A DNA stretch of 64,000 nt from Niebla homalea (lineage: Eukaryota; Ascomycota; Lecanoromycetes; Lecanorales; Ramalinaceae). Positions 11,861 through 22,144 of the stretch are shown here, piece by piece. Location of the stretch: positions 1,674,001-1,738,000 of the forward strand of contig JAHGAU010000003.1 in the NCBI GenBank assembly GCA_019925105.1. The letters are read 5' to 3'. The notes beneath the pieces were generated by a model. It had not been told where the DNA came from and ran no database searches. It saw nothing but the letters and a program-made list of their open reading frames with translations. Each line of letters begins with the position of its first letter. The stretch's first letter is position 1. The translations under genes were made by a program, and so were the position numbers.

Positions 11861-13679
11861 TTCTGGAAAGACTCCAGTTCCTATGATGATGACTCTGCAG
11901 CCAGATGCTCTACGCTATGAAGTGCGCAATTGCTATTAAGACGATCGATCCCTTGCTTATTGCGTTTACGGTTCCGGAGACATTAATGCCCCAACATATT
12001 GCGCGACTCGAAAGCAGCTCGGCACGGGAACCACAAGCGATATGCGTTGTCTCGTCAAAGCGAACAGGCTGTGATCATCGCAAAGATCTGCTCATGGCGT
12101 TGGAATGCTATGATCTCAGGCGGAAATCGAGACAGTGCGGTTGAGGATGGTCCGTCAGTCAATCCATCAAACCTCCGACGGAGTCCTCCAGCACCAGAGA
12201 AGCTTGTCCAACATCCATCACCACCATCCTTCCCACGCGTGCCATTGAGTTGTTGGAAATAGCAAAATTAAGCATGACATGGCTCATTTGATACGTATAT
12301 ATTGGTAAAAGCGATCGAGTTGATTTGATGGGTTGAACACAGACACATGCAACACAGCAGAGGCTGGAATCATTCTTGTGACCACCCCCGTGCCATTGCT
12401 CTTTCTGGGCTCTCTGGCCCCTCACTATGAGGGTAGCGTCGTACAGAATGGTTGTGTAGCAATGATTTGTCCTTCCCAAGTCACGGACGCGGCTTGCGAT
12501 TGCACCTGGGGTGGGCTATACCAGCGAAGTCAACATGCCGATAGTATTTCCCAAGGTCATGTTTGTGATCGAAAGTGACTTCGATATTGAGCTTCCATTC
12601 TTTTGGTCAAGCCTGGGTCAAAACGTAGGTTTAGCGTCCCATTTCCAGGTCCAGCGTGGAGTCACCATTACTTCATGTAATGCAAGTCTTTCGAGACATC
12701 GTTGAAGAGGGATAGAATGCCTCCCAGGTTTAATCCCGTTTTCGTCAAGCGAATGGTGTAGAGTCTGGTTGATGGCGCATGCGAATTGGAATTCAGTCGC
12801 TGTGACCCTCGTTGACTCGTATTGACTGTTTTGCAACGAGATTGAGCCATTGTCATGCTTGATTAGAAGGGCACGGCAAGATGACGGTCACTCTGGAAGA
12901 CGTTTCAAGGGTCTCTTCCAGGATACCCATGAATCGATGGATCTCAGGTTCACGGCACGCTTCGCCGTAGCACTGATCCGAGCTCAGTATCGAATCCCAC
13001 AATCTTTTCGAAAGAAGGTAAAGACGAGATGAGCGTTTCCGACTCGAAGACTCATTCGTGAGTCCTTCTCTTGAGCTTGAAAGTAGAAAATAAGCTTCGC
13101 TTGATATATGCTTGGAAATGTATTTTGAGATGATGTTGCAAATGGTCAAACGTTGGACGTGCCTTCTAGCTTAGTCGAAAAGAACAATAAGTATAGCTTC
13201 GGACTTCGGGGCCAGGCTGTTTGGACAGAAGCATGATGGCGTGCTGCAGGGTCAGAGGCCTGATTGCAAAGGTGAGAGGGTACGTCTTAGGTCAGTGACG
13301 CTAATATTGATTCTCGGAAGACAGTGGATGATCTAACAATTGATCAAGGGTCTTTGACCTGGTGCTTGTACTCGGATTGCAGTGACAAATGCTTGATTGT
13401 AGCTGAAGATTGAGCACTGCCAGAAGCTCATGGGGCTATATGTATTGTCAAGCAGCGCATCAAGGCACATCTGGCGGCTGTAATGCAAGTGGTATGACTG
13501 GTGGTAATAAGGTAGATTTTTCATGGTGCACCGGGTCCATTCCGAGGATGGTCGGGCCTTCACTCTTTTCTCATCCCAATGTTCCAGAAGCCGCTCCGAT
13601 CCAGGATACGAGGAACGAGCTGCAGTTCCAGGGACGATATGGTCATACATCCTGTCTCTCATGTCTGGGCCCATTCCCT

Positions 13680-14309
13680 TCACGAAACAACCATTCCCCT
13701 CCTCCCCATCTCCAGCTCAACCTCCTTCCGGAGACTCGCCAGCTCCCCCGCCCCTTCAGCTCCTCCTTCCACCTCCACCCCTTCTTTGATCCACGTCCTA
13801 GCCTCCTCCCACCTCCCCATCTCCACAAGACACTTCCCCCTCCTCCACCAGGCCTTGCCATTCGCCGCCCTCTTCAATCCAACACTGGTCTCGGCATCGC
13901 TGGCCCCCTCGGGCCACATCTGCGCCGCCATGTACGCCTGACTCCGATTGGCGAACAGTAAACTCGCCTCTTCGCGGACCATACCTGCGGGCTCCCACCC
14001 GGGGCGGTCCAGCGCCATCTGGATGGCGAAGGTGTACAACTTGATGGCTTCCTGGACGGAGGTGGGGGATGATTTGCGGAGGTTCACGTTTGCTTGATCG
14101 CGCATTTTGGCGATTTGGGCGGAGCGTTTGGGATTGGTGGGGAGTGGGGCGGGGGGCGTGGTGTGATTTTCTGATGGGAGGGAGAGGAGGGTTCGGTGGA
14201 GGGTGTTGAGGGCTGTGAGTTGAGAAGAGAGGGAGGGGAGGGAAGGGGCAGAGAGGGCTTTGGAGGAGGGGTCGATGTGCAGGGGGAGGAGAGTGAATGT
14301 TTCATCCAT
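13680..14309 (-). CDS. sec72: Sec72-like ER translocation subunit (TPR protein)
   Basis: Sec72 belongs to the fungal Sec62/63 post-translational translocon at the ER membrane, where its TPR domain docks cytosolic Hsp70. The gene is a single exon of 209 residues from ATG 14309, the usual length for fungal Sec72. Residues 1-65 form the N-terminal region (MDETFTLLPLHIDPSSKALS), which in Sec72 contacts Sec71. From about residue 66 the TPR-like helices follow: MRDQANVNLRKSSPTSVQEA, LYTFAIQMALDRPGWEPAG, EASLLFANRSQAYMAAQMW, and KAWWRRGKCLVEMGRWEEA. The paired basic and aromatic positions and the WEPAG motif are as expected for this family. The 5' flank has nothing unusual. Confidence 0.85.
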   Translation of the reverse strand: MDETFTLLPLHIDPSSKALSAPSLPSLSSQLTALNTLHRTLLSLPSENHTTPPAPLPTNPKRSAQIAKMRDQANVNLRKSSPTSVQEAIKLYTFAIQMALDRPGWEPAGMVREEASLLFANRSQAYMAAQMWPEGASDAETSVGLKRAANGKAWWRRGKCLVEMGRWEEARTWIKEGVEVEGGAEGAGELASLRKEVELEMGRRGMVVS

Positions 14310-15326
14310 GGTTGGGTAATTCCCTATCCAGGTCTTGAAGGATGATTAGGTTGCAGATAATGGTCTGGCAGTGAGGCTAAAGTCGTGATATCTGAAATCT
14401 GTCCATTCACTCCATACCTAAGTAACCTAACTCCATTGGGCTGCACCTCTTCAGCCCTAAATTTAAGCTCTAGTTCTAGGCCCCCAAGATTGCTGACCAA
14501 CTCACTAATTCCTGCAACATCAATGTTCTAAATTTCTAATTCAGAACCACGGCGAGCCCAATGGAAGGTCCAGCACTGAGCAACAAGGTCTTAACTCCGT
14601 CTCAAGTCTCCTTCTATTGACAATATGCCCCCAAGTATGACGCACGGGGACCAGTGGACAATGGTGGCAAGATCGTGTTCATGAGTCAGACAGGAAACGG
14701 ACGGTTTATTCTTCCGCGTTGCATCTTGAAATACCCGAAAGAGATAGAGGAGTCCAAACCACTAGCAAGATCTTATCCATGATTTGGCAGCAAGATGGAG
14801 GAATGGAGGATGGGTGACCAAGCCAAAAGAACGGAAGAAGGAGCTTAAAGGTAGATTCCATGTTAAATCCATATGCACTGGAATATTATTCAGCACCTTT
14901 TTCAGTCCTCCAACCAATCCGAGCCCACCAACATCAATTAATAATTCTGACCTTGACCGATATACCGCTTTCCATCAATTGGCTCCCCGATTCTTGTGGG
15001 CTTTCAACGATCTTATCACACCACAGACCTTTTCCTCCCTTCCCATGAGAAGTTCCACCGGTCCCTTAGTTGAATTCTACCTGCTTACCATTCTGGATGA
15101 TTTGAAAGCAAACTATGAATCAAGCTATAATTGTAATCAAAAGAAAGTCCTGCTCGTGCGTTGACCATATATATGTGACCGCCATGCTCATTGACTGCGT
15201 TTCTTTCTGTCATCATTGTCTACTGTCTTCTCAAAGTTTCGTGTGCTTGTCACATATGTTACCATCCCCAGTCTCATATAGTATATAGCCAAGCTCCACG
15301 TCCCAGATCCTTGACCTCGAACTGCC
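14310..15326. other. Intergenic between sec72 and the MFS gene
   Basis: About 1 kb between two divergent genes, so it should contain both promoters. A TATATAG motif near 15280 lies only about 45 bp before the MFS ATG. The ORF at 14784-15164 plus has no family features. Confidence 0.45.
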
Positions 15327-17147
15327 ATGTCTGACCTCCTTCGTGAGGCGCCCTTGGGCCAACTCATTCGCTTCATCACGAAAAACAAAGTCCTTCAATA
15401 TCCAGAGGAAAAGCCAGACTTTCAGCTCCCAGAAGCATATAATACTGTCTTGAACAACGGCGACGTTACTGAGAAGGATCAAAAATTAGATGACAGCTCG
15501 GATGACGAGGCTAAAGAAGTCGAAGCTCTCGGGGAGCCACAGATGCCCGCCCTTCAACATCATATTACCACCCGAAGCGTCAAGGGTGATGATCTCGAAC
15601 GAAATGTTTCTCTTACCCGAACAAGAACACGCGAGTCAACAATGCCGTATTCTCCCGATCGGCTCGCTGTGGAAGAACAGTTGGCCATTGAACGCACCAA
15701 ATCCACGACCATCGCTCCAACCAAGACGTCAGACGGCAGGATCCTAGTGGACTGGTATACCACGGATGACCCAGCCAACCCGCAGAACTGGTCTCTCCGG
15801 AAAAAGAACTTCGTCTCATTGATCCTCTCCCTCTACACCTTCGCCGTCTACACCGGTTCCGCCATCTACACCCCCTCAGAACCGGGAGTCATGTCCAGAT
15901 TCGGCGTCTCCGCCACGTCCGCCTCCCTCCCCTTATCCCTTTATGTTCTCGCCTACGGGATGGGCCCCCTGATCTTCGCCCCCATGTCCGAAGTCCCCAT
16001 CATCGGCCGCGCCCCGGTCTACACAGCTTCCTTCGGCATTTTCGTCATCCTCTCGATCCCGACCCCGCTCGTCAACAACTTCGCCGGCCTCCTCGTCCTC
16101 CGCTTCCTCCAGGGTTTCTTCGGCTCGCCCTGCCTCGCCAACGGCGGCGCCACAATGCAAGACATGTACTCCTTGCTCTACCTCCCCTACGCCATCACCG
16201 TCTGGGTATCAGCCGCCTACTCCGGCCCCGCCCTTGGCCCCTTACTCTCCGGTTTCGCAGTCACCGCCAAAGGATGGCGGTGGTCCCTCTGGGAAATCCT
16301 CTGGATCGCCGGCCCCGTCTTCATCCTCATGTTCCTCCTCATGCCCGAAACCTCCACCCCGAACATCCTCCTCCGGCGGGCCAAACGGCTCCGCAAACTC
16401 ACCTCCGACCCGCGCCTCATGTCACAATCGGAGATCGACCAATCCGGGCTCAAACCCTCCAGGATCGCCATCGACGCACTCATCAAACCCATCGAGATCA
16501 CGGTCAAGGACCCGGCCATCGCCTTCGTGAACCTCTACACCGCGCTCGTGTACGGGATCTACTACTCCTTCTTCGAGGCCTTCCCGATCGTCTACACGGA
16601 CTTCTACGGCTTCTCCGCCGGCATCATCGGCGTCGTCTTCACCTGCATCCTCGTGTCCTGCCTCATCGGCGTGCTCGCCTACTGCGCCTACCTCTACTTC
16701 TACCTCGTCCCGGACATCATGGCGCACGGCCTGCGCGCGCAGGAACACCGGCTCCAGCCCGCCCTCCTCGCCGCCTTCGGCCCCCCCATCGGCCTCTTCA
16801 TCTTCGCCTGGACCGCCCGCCCGGACATCACCTTCATCGCCTCCGTCATCGGCATCACCCTCTACGGCGCCTCCGTCTTCGTCGTCATGCAGTGCATCTT
16901 CGTCTACGTCCCGCTCTCCTACCCGCAGTACGCCGCCAGCCTCTTCGCCGGTAACGATTTCTTCCGCTCCGCCCTCGCCTGCGGGAGTATCCTCTTCGCC
17001 CGCCCCCTGTTCCTCAATCTCGGCGTCGATAAGGGGGTCACCCTGCTGGCCTGCCTGAGCACCCTCGGGGTTATGGGTATGTTTGTGCTGTACTTCCTCG
17101 GAGCGAGGTTGAGGGCCAGGAGTAAGTTTGCCATCCATGAGGAGTGA
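15327..17147 (+). CDS. MFS transporter, DHA1 drug:H+ antiporter type (Flu1/TPO-like)
   Basis: A 12-helix major facilitator of the plasma membrane, intronless, 606 residues. The first 140 residues are a hydrophilic cytosolic region. The family signature at about 141-155 (VDWYTTDDPANPQNWS) opens the transport core. Helix 2 to helix 4 sequence (YVLAYGMGPLIFAPMSEVPI, GRAPVY, RFLQGFFGSPCLANGGA) matches the DHA1 group that includes fluconazole and polyamine exporters. The C-terminal half has six further helices and ends in a short basic tail. The middle of the gene is strongly C-ending in codon use, giving long false ORFs on the other strand. It lies about 0.8 kb from the mycosporine ATP-grasp gene (tail to tail), so it may export the product, but DHA1 genes are common and the link is only positional. 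Confidence 0.92.
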   Translation: MSDLLREAPLGQLIRFITKNKVLQYPEEKPDFQLPEAYNTVLNNGDVTEKDQKLDDSSDDEAKEVEALGEPQMPALQHHITTRSVKGDDLERNVSLTRTRTRESTMPYSPDRLAVEEQLAIERTKSTTIAPTKTSDGRILVDWYTTDDPANPQNWSLRKKNFVSLILSLYTFAVYTGSAIYTPSEPGVMSRFGVSATSASLPLSLYVLAYGMGPLIFAPMSEVPIIGRAPVYTASFGIFVILSIPTPLVNNFAGLLVLRFLQGFFGSPCLANGGATMQDMYSLLYLPYAITVWVSAAYSGPALGPLLSGFAVTAKGWRWSLWEILWIAGPVFILMFLLMPETSTPNILLRRAKRLRKLTSDPRLMSQSEIDQSGLKPSRIAIDALIKPIEITVKDPAIAFVNLYTALVYGIYYSFFEAFPIVYTDFYGFSAGIIGVVFTCILVSCLIGVLAYCAYLYFYLVPDIMAHGLRAQEHRLQPALLAAFGPPIGLFIFAWTARPDITFIASVIGITLYGASVFVVMQCIFVYVPLSYPQYAASLFAGNDFFRSALACGSILFARPLFLNLGVDKGVTLLACLSTLGVMGMFVLYFLGARLRARSKFAIHEE

Positions 17148-17909
17148 GAGGGGGAAGGGGATGGGGGAAAGAGCGGAGTGGGAGACAATGAAAGGGATCC
17201 AAGAGGTTTTGGGAAGCACATAAAATCCTGGGAAAGGGGAGGGGAGATGCTCTGTTCGGACGTCTTCCATCTATCTTAGCGTTGCTTGTTTTTTTTGGTG
17301 ACGGATTACATCCAAGCGAGCAAGGTGCTGTGGTTGGGGCTGGGGTTCAGGATTATAGATATTATACTAAATTCAAGTACATACACACACACACACACTA
17401 CTCTCAGATTCTGCAGATCAATGTGCCTTTTTCAGACCCCAAAAAGATATGTTATCCCCAGGCTGGTTTGTGTTGCAACTACACCTGCAGTGTCCAACCA
17501 CAGGCTGAAACGTTGCACTGCGGACTTGGCCTTCATGTACTGCAAAAGGGGGCAGATTCTCATTTGAAAAGCAAGGGGGCCCATTGATGTGTGAACTATG
17601 GCAACATTGGCGAGCAGTGGTTGCAGCATGTCACACATGGCCAAAACGCAAAAGCCAGTGGTTCTGCGCCCATAGAATGGTATCAACGATTCATTACTGA
17701 CTGGGGCAATCTTTACCGTGTTCAGGTCTCCATAGTCAAGACATGGTAGCATTGCAAGGCAGTACAATCACACACGCTTGAGCGCACTAGACGTATAGTA
17801 TACACCTCGTCCCATATTCGCAGTACCACCATCTCTTCTCGAGTCTCTTCATGACAGCATGTATGGCTGCACGATCTTCTCGGAAGGCGCCTCTCTACCT
17901 TGCAGCGTT
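17148..17909. other. Convergent intergenic region with an AC microsatellite
   Basis: This 0.76-kb stretch lies between two convergent genes and should hold both 3' ends. It contains an (AC)n run of nine to ten units near 17382-17399. No gene was seen. Confidence 0.5.
17382..17399. repeat. AC dinucleotide microsatellite
   Basis: A short uninterrupted AC run is read directly in the 3' flank of the MFS gene. Confidence 0.85.
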
Positions 17910-19697
17910 TCAGCACCCGAACATCTTCGTTGTCCCCACGTTGGTCCTAGTCCACTTCCTTCCCTCCAGCGCTGCTCTGAGGAACAAGCCCGGCCAGTAG
18001 AGTTGGTAGAGCCACCACGCCGGCAGCGGGTCCCAGAGCGTATAAGTGCCATCTTGCCATGTAAGCACATGCTCCGCGAAGGCTGCCAGATCGAATATGG
18101 TCTGCTTTACTGCTGTACGCAGAGTTGGGGAAGGAGAGCGGTTGAATACGGCGTCGGCCATGGGGATGTAGGAGAGGTAGCTCAGTGACAATTGGATGAA
18201 GGCTTGCGCTAGTGTGAGGAGGGGAAGGATGCCGAGGACGACTAGGTCATGGCCGATCCAGTAGACCTTCTTGGGATGCTCAAGGGGCCGGACAATGGTA
18301 TTGCGTTCGTGCCCTGCGTCTTCATCCTGGGCGAAAGCTTCGTGAAAGCCGTTGGCAAGGTGGTCTGGATGGTCGAGAGCGGAGAGATAAGCTTCTGTCA
18401 TTTCCACCTCTTTGCCATTGAAAAGCGTAACGGCGGTGTGGGCGCGGGGATTGCATTCGATAGGCAGGATTGAGCATTCGACGCCCTTCTCACTTGCCAG
18501 TTGCTCGACGAGAAAGTCGAAGGAGAGGTGTCCCGTGAAGTCACCGAGCTTTCCATCGCCCCTCAGACTATCAAGGCTATCTGCATCGGTATCCACGACG
18601 CCCATCAGACCGGCGAACGTGGTCGTGAACTGCTCCATGGCCTGACTTAACGGATCATCCCTGTCCAAAGCCTCATAATGCATGACGAGGTCACTGCTGT
18701 AGCAGGCCACAAAGGCCTTGACTTTGCCCTTCACCACCAGAGCGTGTGTGCAATATTCTCGTCCCTTGACGTACTGTTGCAGCACCCAAGGTTTCTGCTC
18801 ATTGATCCTCATGTTGGCGACGAAATTGTAGGTTTCACTCGGTGTATGTCTTGGTAGGATGGTCAGGTCGGCCGCAGCCACCCGAGCACTATCATCCATG
18901 TCGACGCTCTTGAGGATGAACTGCCGGCTGGTTCTCCTGGCGTTGCGAGTCTTCTCCACCATCAATGAGCCGGCCTCAGATGAAGTGCGAGGAGTGCCGT
19001 TGGTGGAAGATGTACTCCGATGGAGGATTTTGTGAACGCTGTCCCGGCTGCGAACTTCATGGGTCTCCGGGGCAGGTAAACCTAGCTCTTTTACCTTGTC
19101 GATGAAGGTGCCCTTTGCGTGTAGAATTTCAGTGTCTTGCGCAGTGAATTGTATGAATTTGCAGTTGGTTCGGCGTGATAATATCTCCATTGCCTGGCCA
19201 TCTTCCACAGCACTGGCAACGCCACTACACGAGACCCATAGATCTATCCTGTCTTGCTGCACTGTCCGCAGAAGCGCATTGATATACCATGCCACGCCAG
19301 CTTCTCCACTTGGTCTGGGCAGCGAGACATATTTTTGTATTGAGGCGGAGAAGCGGCCGGCTGCTGGAATGGAGTAGGCGCCGTCGAAGTCGGCTCCAAT
19401 GACAGTATGTCCTGCGAGGTAGAAGGTGCGTGCTAGGAAGAGCCCTTTTGTCATTCCCACGCCCGTAACGAGGATGCGCCGCGGCATGAAGCCGGGAGCA
19501 TGTTGGAGGCGGCGACGGCGGAGAAGAATGGAGACGTAGGCATATGGGCGGAGGATATAGCTTGAGATGAGCAGGAATGTAGTAAGGGGAAGGCAGGCGA
19601 ATGATAGAAGGACGAGCAGGAAGGAGCGGATCTGGTGTTGGATCTTGGAGGAGGCTGCTGTCGGCGTGAAGAGGGATGAGAAAGCTGCTTGAGACAT
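17910..19697 (-). CDS. Membrane-anchored ATP-grasp ligase of mycosporine synthesis (MysC-like)
   Basis: In mycosporine pathways the MysC ATP-grasp enzyme activates 4-deoxygadusol with ATP and joins an amino acid to it. This single-exon gene encodes 595 residues from the first true ATG (19697, MSQAAFSSLF). A hydrophobic segment at about 25-49 is followed by basic residues, then a Rossmann-like pre-ATP-grasp start (RRILVTGVGMTKGLFLA) typical of fungal MysC proteins. The ATP-grasp part includes FIQFTAQDTEILHAKGTF, KPWVLQQYVKGREYCTHAL and the metal-binding LPIECNPRAHTAV near the end of the fold. A second hydrophobic stretch lies at about 486-511, so the enzyme is probably tethered to a membrane, unlike soluble cyanobacterial MysC. 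It stands head to head with the SDR gene and near the methyltransferase and DDGS genes, which supports the assignment. The amino acid substrate cannot be read from the sequence. Confidence 0.85.
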   Translation of the reverse strand: MSQAAFSSLFTPTAASSKIQHQIRSFLLVLLSFACLPLTTFLLISSYILRPYAYVSILLRRRRLQHAPGFMPRRILVTGVGMTKGLFLARTFYLAGHTVIGADFDGAYSIPAAGRFSASIQKYVSLPRPSGEAGVAWYINALLRTVQQDRIDLWVSCSGVASAVEDGQAMEILSRRTNCKFIQFTAQDTEILHAKGTFIDKVKELGLPAPETHEVRSRDSVHKILHRSTSSTNGTPRTSSEAGSLMVEKTRNARRTSRQFILKSVDMDDSARVAAADLTILPRHTPSETYNFVANMRINEQKPWVLQQYVKGREYCTHALVVKGKVKAFVACYSSDLVMHYEALDRDDPLSQAMEQFTTTFAGLMGVVDTDADSLDSLRGDGKLGDFTGHLSFDFLVEQLASEKGVECSILPIECNPRAHTAVTLFNGKEVEMTEAYLSALDHPDHLANGFHEAFAQDEDAGHERNTIVRPLEHPKKVYWIGHDLVVLGILPLLTLAQAFIQLSLSYLSYIPMADAVFNRSPSPTLRTAVKQTIFDLAAFAEHVLTWQDGTYTLWDPLPAWWLYQLYWPGLFLRAALEGRKWTRTNVGTTKMFGC

Positions 19698-20712
19698 GTT
19701 GAGAGCGGGAGGTGCCAGGTCTGAGGACAGCAAAGTTACATGAGGATTTGGCCGAGGCGGAAGTAGTCGACAATGAGTTTTAGGAAGTGATAGAATCTCT
19801 CGCGCGACTGAAGGTAGTCATGCTTCCACAAGTATGCTGGCACATCGAGAGGCAACCAGAGGCAGGATGAATGGACTGGTCACTTATCCTACTCTGCCTT
19901 GTCCCGAGAAGAACAACACTCGTGAGTTGCCCGAGAGTGGTATATGATGGCACGATATGGCCATTCTCGTAAAGTGTTAACGAGGGTCGGCCAAGCTTGT
20001 GTGGCTGGATCCCATATAGCGTCATCTCCACGTCAGATCACCATACGGAATATAATATTGTTGCAAAAGGCATGGAGCGATCGTTGGAGCTCTGATTCCA
20101 CTGTAGAGACAGAGCTGTTACATTGTGCAGACGCCCATACACACAAAGAGCTGAGACAAAGTGTGAGAACTCCCTACGCTCCGTACTCATGTACCATACG
20201 TACTCATGTACCATGCCCTTCAGGCACCGTTCTGCTGGTTCCAGCAATTAACACTCCTGGATTTAAGTGCCTAATCTCCATCTGTATCTCCAGACAAAGA
20301 CCCAGGCCTTTCTTCTTGATCCATTGACCAGCGCCGGGTGCCGTCAGATCTCGCTCCAAATTTGGATGCCTAAAGGCATCAGCAATAAAACTGTAGAGAT
20401 GGAGATTTGTCAGGTCAAATGTCATTCCAATTCTCCGTGAGCCTAAGGAATATCAGTGCCACAGCTTATGGAAATGAACGACAAGCATTGCGTGACCAAG
20501 ATAAGCTCTCAACACTCAGGGCTCTCAATGAGAAGATTTTCATGGATGGGGTATATAAAGTCCCAGACCCCCCAGTTCCTTTGTCTGTTCTTTCTATCAT
20601 ACTTCGTCCGAGGAGACACTGACCCTCGGCTACGCACACTCCGCCGCGTTCATATTAAAAGAAGCTTCCAGAAATTCACCATCCAAATACCATCTCCATT
20701 GGACCATTGATC
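19698..20712. promoter_or_regulatory. Divergent promoter region between ATP-grasp and SDR genes
   Basis: About 1 kb between start codons facing away from each other. It holds a TATA box for the SDR gene at 20552 and an imperfect direct duplication of GTACTCATGTACCAT near 20184-20215. Shared regulation of the two genes is plausible but inferred. Confidence 0.45.
20552..20558 (+). promoter_or_regulatory. TATA box of the SDR gene
   Basis: TATATAA is read in the context GGGGTATATAAAGTCCC, about 155 bp upstream of the ATG at 20713. It is the clearest core-promoter motif in the cluster. Confidence 0.6.
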
Positions 20713-21656
20713 ATGTCAACCACATTCACTAAACCCAAGAACCCGCTGACTTGGCTCATCACTGGCTCTTCATCTGGATTCGGACTTTCGCTCACGCGCA
20801 CTGTACAGGCAGGCGGCCACCAAGTAATTGCAACCTCCCGCAACCCTTCTGGCACCCCTGAGCTTGTTGCCGAGATTGAAGCCAAGGGAGGCAAATGGCT
20901 TCAATTGGACGTAGACAGCCTCGATGGCGCCAAGGTCGTTGAGGATCTGGAGGCATCCGGTCAAGAGATCGATGTGCTGGTAAACAATGCAGGCTTTTCC
21001 GTCTTTGCCCCTGTCGAGATTTGCACCGAAGAGGAGATTCGCGCTCAGATGGAATCAATGTATTTCGGGCCCTTGCGTCTGATTCGCGCGGTCCTTCCTC
21101 ACATGCGAAAGCGTCGATTTGGCATCATCACCAATTTCAGCAGCGGGGCCGCGTTGGAGGGTAATGATACCATGGGGCCCTATGCTGGTGCGAAAGCTGG
21201 TCTTGACGGTACAATTCTCTCTGCTCCATGATCAGGGCACAGGTGTCAGTACTGATGTTCAGTGGGTTCGCAGGTATGACAAAGGTCCTCGCCAAGGAGG
21301 TTGCCCAATTCAATATCCGAACCCTGACCGTCGTACTGGGCACCTTCAACACCAACTTCGGCAATGCGGCCGTGTTCAGCAAGAAGCCGCTGCCAGAAGA
21401 TTACAAGGGATCCATGTCCGACAAAATGATCCAGTACATATCGAGCGGCAAGGTACCGGTCAATGGCGACAAAGACAAGGCCATGAAGGCGGTCTACGAA
21501 GTCGTGGTAGGCGAGGGCGCAGGAGCCGGCAAGGAGGCTGAACGCTTCCTGCCTCTGGGCACCGACATGACTGTTCGGGTGAAGACGGTGCAGGATTATC
21601 TGGCTCACGGCTTGGATGCCTTTGGACATGTGACGAATCATGTAACAATAGACTAA
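20713..21656 (+). CDS. Short-chain dehydrogenase/reductase inside the mycosporine cluster
   Basis: A classical SDR, an NAD(P)(H)-dependent oxidoreductase. Two exons (20713-21208, 21274-21656) give 292 residues; the 65-bp intron joins AGLDG to MTKVLAKEV. The cofactor loop is TGSSSGFGLSL (TGxxxGxG), NNAG follows at about 95, the catalytic Ser lies in NFSSGAALEG, and the active site is YAGAK (YxxxK). The Ser and Arg after the second strand (ATSRNPSG) suggest an NADP preference. The C-terminal half resembles the fungal group often annotated as oxidoreductases near NmrA or retinol-dehydrogenase types. It lies between the ATP-grasp and methyltransferase genes, so it may tailor the mycosporine, for instance by reduction to an amino-alcohol side chain as in mycosporine-serinol or -glutaminol. 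That role is inferred from position. Confidence 0.88.
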
Positions 21657-22144
21657 TGAACACAAGAGCGGAAAGCCTTTGCAACAGAGTGCATTGGATG
21701 TAGAGATTCAAGCCAAAGGGATGGCCTCACCAGTAGCCAGTCTCAGGACAATTTGTCTTGAATTGCATTCAATTTACCGTCACAAATTGACATTGTGACC
21801 GCGTAGAAGAGCATTTAGAAGAGCATTTTTGCTGAGCGTATGACTGTCTTTGGTTTCGTTGACCAGAGGATTTCGGATGGCGAACAGAGGGTTGATTTCC
21901 TGACAAGAGATTACGGCAGACTGAAGAGACAGACGCGCCTCAATGACGAAAAGCCTCAACTGGTCCATTTTGCCACCTTTCATTGACTATCCATGTCAGA
22001 TGTAAATCTTTTCTTTTCGTATTCATTCGTATATCCAATGATGCCTCTTCGTGCCCACAGATGGGCTTCAATAGCATAGGGTTGACCTACAATCGCCCCA
22101 GTGGTTATTTGACTCAATTCTCTCGGCTCTTACTGCACAAGGAT
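21657..22144. other. Convergent 3' region, SDR and methyltransferase
   Basis: About 0.5 kb between two convergent genes. No ORF with coding features is seen; 3' UTRs are expected. Confidence 0.5.

Larger units (their letters stand above)
8317..13679. other. 5.4-kb tract without an intact gene
   Basis: Apart from the GH45 promoter and a gene remnant near 11114-11860 (listed separately), only short ORFs without starts, domains or splice logic are seen. Weakly protein-like pieces occur at 9422-9607 minus (WKLEKISIVEQACKSKL) and 10019-10279 plus (FKGEAPEKAGKSVYYIMLPL). They do not extend into a gene and could be eroded coding sequence. No tRNA or repeat array was recognised. Confidence 0.4.

Noticed and set aside
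16422..17270. 282-codon acidic minus-strand ORF opposite the MFS gene
   Set aside because: It is a shadow of strongly C-ending codons in the transporter; its Glu/Asp/Gly-rich reading has no domain.
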